Positions 14,327 through 16,312 of a stretch of 16,312 bases of DNA are shown here, one piece after another. Under the pieces are notes generated by a model. The model searched no databases. It was not told the DNA's origin and saw nothing but the letters and a program-made list of their open reading frames with translations. The stretch comes from CAZQLE01 sp964593905 (GTDB lineage Bacteria > Chloroflexota > Anaerolineae > Anaerolineales > Anaerolineaceae). Position 1 is the stretch's first letter, and each line of letters begins with the position of its first letter. Position numbers and translations under genes: made by a program. Location: contig CAZQLE010000075.1 of NCBI GenBank assembly GCA_964593905.1, positions 1 through 16,312 of the forward strand. The letters run 5' to 3'.

Positions 14327-15931
14327 TTAGGGGTTGGAGATATAGGGCATGATAAACGGCACGCCGTTGTAATCGTCACCCAGAAGGTTGTAACCCGAGA
14401 TATTCACTTCGCGTTGGACGCGCACCGTCACGATGAGGGGGATGTCACTTTCCAGCACGACAGCGCCGGTGAAGCCCGTGGCCTCTTCGGCAATGGCGCC
14501 CGCCGAGAGCGGGTCGAGATTGCGCCGCGCATAGGGCGCGAGCTGGCTGGCAGCCGGGTTTTCGACCGCCAGACTGCGCGAGATGACCGGGTCGCCGCCC
14601 GCCCGACCGTAGAAATGGGCGGTGATGGCTTTGGCTGCCGCCCCGGTGGGGTTGACGATGGTAAAGTAAGTGCGGTTGCCGCCGCTGCGCTTGGAAAATT
14701 CGACAAACGGCAGGGCCAGGTAATATTTGTTATGTCCGGGGCTGATCAGCCCGGATTCTGCCGCGCTGTAGTCTTCGGGCAGCCCCTGGGCGGTATAGGC
14801 GGTCGAAAGGCCGTTGTTGCCCTGCACGCGCACCACCCCGCCCAGCGGGATCTGGTTGGGTTGGCCGGCTTGATCGACCCCGCGGACAATTGCGGTCAGG
14901 CTTTTGCCTTTTAATGAACCCCAGGCGGGGTTAACCAGTTTATCGGCGGTGATTTGCGGGTCGCACGGGTCAAAGCGGGTTGCTTGTCCCGGTTCCAGCG
15001 CGGCCGCGGTTGGGTAGATCAATGGCTGGGTTAAAACGGGTGTGCCATCGGCCTGATAGTATTGGACTTGAATAAACGTGGGGGTGCTGCCGCGGGTGAC
15101 GTTTTGAATGGCGAACAGACTGGTGTTTGCGCCTGTTCCGGTTGCGCAAACTGCTGTGGGAATGACCAGTTCGGCAAAGCCGTTGCCCACGGTTTCAAAT
15201 GCGCGGGCCTGCACGCCGCCGCCTTGAATTTCTTTTACCGAGGCGACAATGCGCGGCAGGTCCAGCGTGCCGTCTGCGTAATACGCTATAATGCGCAGTG
15301 AACCTTCGATGAAGGTCGCCGAGGTGAGGTCACTGCGAAAATCGGCCGGGGTGAGGGTTTTGACCAGTGATCGCTTGGGGGCAATCTCGATATCTTCGGC
15401 CAGTTCAAAAACGGCCGTGTATTCGCCAAAGAATTCAACCTGTAGTTTAATGGCTTTTTCTTCCAGATTTTGCACCCCGATCTGGATCTCAAAGCCGGAA
15501 TTTAATCGCACATAAGGGATAAAAACATCTCCTGAACCAAACTGGGAGATATTGACTGCGTTGTAGATGACCGGGCTGGCAGCCTGGCCGCCGGTTGGCT
15601 GCTGGATGTAGAGCGAGGCAATGGGCCCGCTGGTGCTGACAATGGCCGACCCGCGGAAATTGTTTTCGCGGGTGGCCTGATCGATATTGATCACGCCCGA
15701 TGCATTCCGCCCAACCTCAACGCCTTCACCACGGATCATGGTGGTCTGGGAGGAGCCTGAAGTGCTGAGTTGTTCGCGCAGATAGGAGATGCCCAGGGTG
15801 GCGGTTTGTTGGCCGGGATTAAAATAGGCAATCATCGTTGCCCAACGCGGGTTGGCAGATTGGGCAGACACCGGCGCTGTCAATGATAAGAATAATGACA
15901 CGAGGACGGCAGCGATGATGGCTTTTTTCAT
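14327..15931 (-). CDS. Secreted protein of four tandem beta-rich repeats
   Basis: A 534-residue exported protein of unknown function. ATG 15931 is preferred because GGAG lies seven bases upstream and because KKAIIAAVLVSLFLSLTAPVSAQ is a textbook signal peptide (cleavage about residue 24). The rest consists of about four degenerate repeats of about 100-130 residues: roughly 28-125, 137-245, 255-385 and 404-515. Each has an N-terminal block such as TYFTIVNPTG / SLFAIQNVTR / EIQIGVQNLE / TMIAYFNPGQ, then a strand pair ending in FYG- or YYQADG-like turns, and a C-terminal block such as FRGSAIVSTSGPIAS or FTGAVVLESDIPLIVTV. No transmembrane segment or sorting signal follows; the protein ends VPFIMPYISNP. 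It opens an operon with a lipoprotein and a protease and is likely a surface or extracellular structural or binding protein. Confidence 0.85.
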   Translation of the reverse strand: MKKAIIAAVLVSLFLSLTAPVSAQSANPRWATMIAYFNPGQQTATLGISYLREQLSTSGSSQTTMIRGEGVEVGRNASGVINIDQATRENNFRGSAIVSTSGPIASLYIQQPTGGQAASPVIYNAVNISQFGSGDVFIPYVRLNSGFEIQIGVQNLEEKAIKLQVEFFGEYTAVFELAEDIEIAPKRSLVKTLTPADFRSDLTSATFIEGSLRIIAYYADGTLDLPRIVASVKEIQGGGVQARAFETVGNGFAELVIPTAVCATGTGANTSLFAIQNVTRGSTPTFIQVQYYQADGTPVLTQPLIYPTAAALEPGQATRFDPCDPQITADKLVNPAWGSLKGKSLTAIVRGVDQAGQPNQIPLGGVVRVQGNNGLSTAYTAQGLPEDYSAAESGLISPGHNKYYLALPFVEFSKRSGGNRTYFTIVNPTGAAAKAITAHFYGRAGGDPVISRSLAVENPAASQLAPYARRNLDPLSAGAIAEEATGFTGAVVLESDIPLIVTVRVQREVNISGYNLLGDDYNGVPFIMPYISNP

Positions 15932-15957
15932 AAAAGATCTCCTTGCACAGCAGTAGC

Positions 15958-15972
15958 GGCGCTGACAGCGCC
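15958..15972 (-). other. Hairpin at the predicted 5' end of the export-operon mRNA
   Basis: GGCGCT-GTC-AGCGCC on the minus strand forms a perfect 6-bp stem with a three-base loop. It begins one base after the transcription start predicted from the -10 at 15985-15980. A 5'-terminal stem-loop of this sort can protect mRNA from decay in other bacteria, as for E. coli ompA. That function here is inference. Confidence 0.45.
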
Positions 15973-15979
15973 TACTTTC

Positions 15980-16008
15980 AGGATAGCCTTGAAGGTGGAG
16001 AGGGTCAA
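15980..16008 (-). promoter_or_regulatory. Promoter of the repeat protein-lipoprotein-subtilase operon
   Basis: TTGACC (16008-16003) and TATCCT (15985-15980) on the minus strand are separated by exactly 17 bp. The predicted start is near 15973, giving a leader of about 42 bases that carries a 5' hairpin and then GGAG before ATG 15931. Confidence 0.65.
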
Positions 16009-16086
16009 TAACCCGGTTGGTCATTCTTAAGCAATTGTAAGGTGATTGGACAACAGGCGCGGCGAATTTAAAAGAGGCCAATTCTC

Positions 16087-16114
16087 TTGACAGGTCAGCG
16101 TTCTTCGGTATAAT
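16087..16114 (+). promoter_or_regulatory. Promoter of the tRNA-Asn gene
   Basis: A consensus TTGACA (16087-16092) is followed by a 16-bp spacer and a consensus TATAAT (16109-16114). The predicted start is near 16121, five bases before the mature tRNA. This is the best sigma-70-type promoter in the window. Confidence 0.88.
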
Positions 16115-16125
16115 AACAAACGCAT

Positions 16126-16198
16126 TCCTCGATAGCTCAATCGGCAGAGCGAGCGGCTGTTAACCGTTAGGTTCCTGGTTCGAGTCCAGGTCGAGGAG
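16126..16198 (+). tRNA. tRNA-Asn (anticodon GTT)
   Basis: A complete cloverleaf is visible. The acceptor stem is TCCTCGA (16126-16132) with TCGAGGA (16191-16197), discriminator G16198. The D arm is GCTC/GAGC, and the anticodon arm AGCGG/CCGTT has loop CTGTTAA with anticodon GTT at 16159-16161. The T arm is CCTGG/CCAGG with loop TTCGAGT. The 3' CCA is not encoded (GCA-A follows), so it must be added enzymatically. Confidence 0.96.
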
Positions 16199-16204
16199 CA
16201 AGCT

Positions 16205-16232
16205 GACCACCCGCAAGGGTGGTCTTTTTTTT
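16205..16232 (+). terminator. Rho-independent terminator of the tRNA-Asn gene
   Basis: GACCACCC-GCAA-GGGTGGTC is a perfect 8-bp stem closed by a GNRA tetraloop (GCAA), followed by eight T residues. It lies six bases after the tRNA. Confidence 0.93.
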
Positions 16233-16261
16233 AGGTTTCTGGCCCCGCAGGGGGGTAGGTA

Positions 16262-16281
16262 TTCGAGTCCAGGTCGAGGAG
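16262..16281 (+). pseudogene. Truncated copy of the tRNA-Asn 3' end
   Basis: Positions 16262-16286 repeat 16179-16203 exactly (25 bases), covering the T loop, the 3' strand of the T stem, the acceptor 3' strand, the discriminator and the first bases after the gene. Everything 5' of the T loop is missing. The offset is 83 bp. The interval between (16233-16261) includes a small CCCC-GCA-GGGG hairpin. It is not a functional tRNA. Confidence 0.85.
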
Positions 16282-16282
16282 C

Positions 16283-16312
16283 AAGCAGACCACCCGCGCG
16301 GGTGGTCTGCTT
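16283..16312. terminator. 30-bp perfect palindrome, second copy of the tRNA terminator
   Basis: The bases from 16283 to 16312 read the same on both strands (arms AAGCAGACCACCCGC and GCGGGTGGTCTGCTT, no loop bases). It derives from the same sequence as the terminator at 16205, with GCAA changed to GCGC and symmetric flanks added. The window ends here, so any T-tract beyond cannot be seen. Confidence 0.75.

Noticed and set aside
15932..16081. 50-codon N-terminal extension of the repeat protein
   Set aside because: It runs through the operon promoter and leader. The signal peptide and ribosome site both support ATG 15931.
1..16312. CRISPR array, insertion sequence, prophage or toxin-antitoxin module
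   Set aside because: No regularly spaced repeats, transposase, integrase, phage structural gene or small gene pair of that type was seen.

Overview
The window is about 16.3 kb of GC-rich, gene-dense bacterial chromosome. The gene complement suggests a Chloroflexota bacterium, possibly Anaerolineae. The reasons are large secreted S8 subtilases, a secreted protein built from repeated beta-rich 'nonspecific N-P / GSAVVSS-type' modules, and a cytochrome P450 and D-aminoacylase in a GC-rich background. This assignment is inference; there is no rRNA or ribosomal protein gene to fix it. No phage, insertion sequence, CRISPR array or integrase is visible.

Layout from left to right. (1) 1-947, minus: the 5' part of murJ (lipid II flippase), cut by the window edge. 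(2) 1177-2559, plus: a stand-alone cytochrome P450, ending tail-to-tail (22 bp overlap) with an EamA/DMT-family transporter (2538-3413, minus). (3) 3438-3863: an AT-richer gap with a possible structured RNA leader, followed by a small unrecognised gene (3864-4367, plus). (4) 8089-4345, minus: a tightly packed three-gene operon in the order Cys/Met-metabolism PLP enzyme, D-aminoacylase-type amidohydrolase, PfkB/FruK-type kinase. (5) 8309-10771, plus: a secreted subtilase with a C-terminal LPVTG that lacks a membrane anchor. (6) 15931-10893, minus: an export operon in the order four-repeat secreted protein, lipoprotein, second secreted subtilase. It converges on the first subtilase at a strong bidirectional terminator. 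(7) 16126-16198, plus: tRNA-Asn(GTT) with a near-consensus promoter and terminator, followed 83 bp later by a copy of its 3' end and a 30-bp perfect palindrome at the window edge.

How the genes may work together. The PLP-deacylase-kinase operon looks catabolic. The deacylase would release free D-amino acids from N-acyl-D-amino acids, and the lyase-type PLP enzyme could process a sulfur or hydroxy amino acid; the kinase substrate is unknown. The export operon and neighbouring subtilase form a cell-surface or extracellular proteolysis module. Two genes (murJ and the first subtilase) have a -10 hexamer placed so that transcription should begin on the first base of the start codon, which suggests leaderless mRNAs. 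Four other predicted transcripts begin with a hairpin within about five bases of the predicted 5' end. Both patterns are read from sequence and need transcript mapping.
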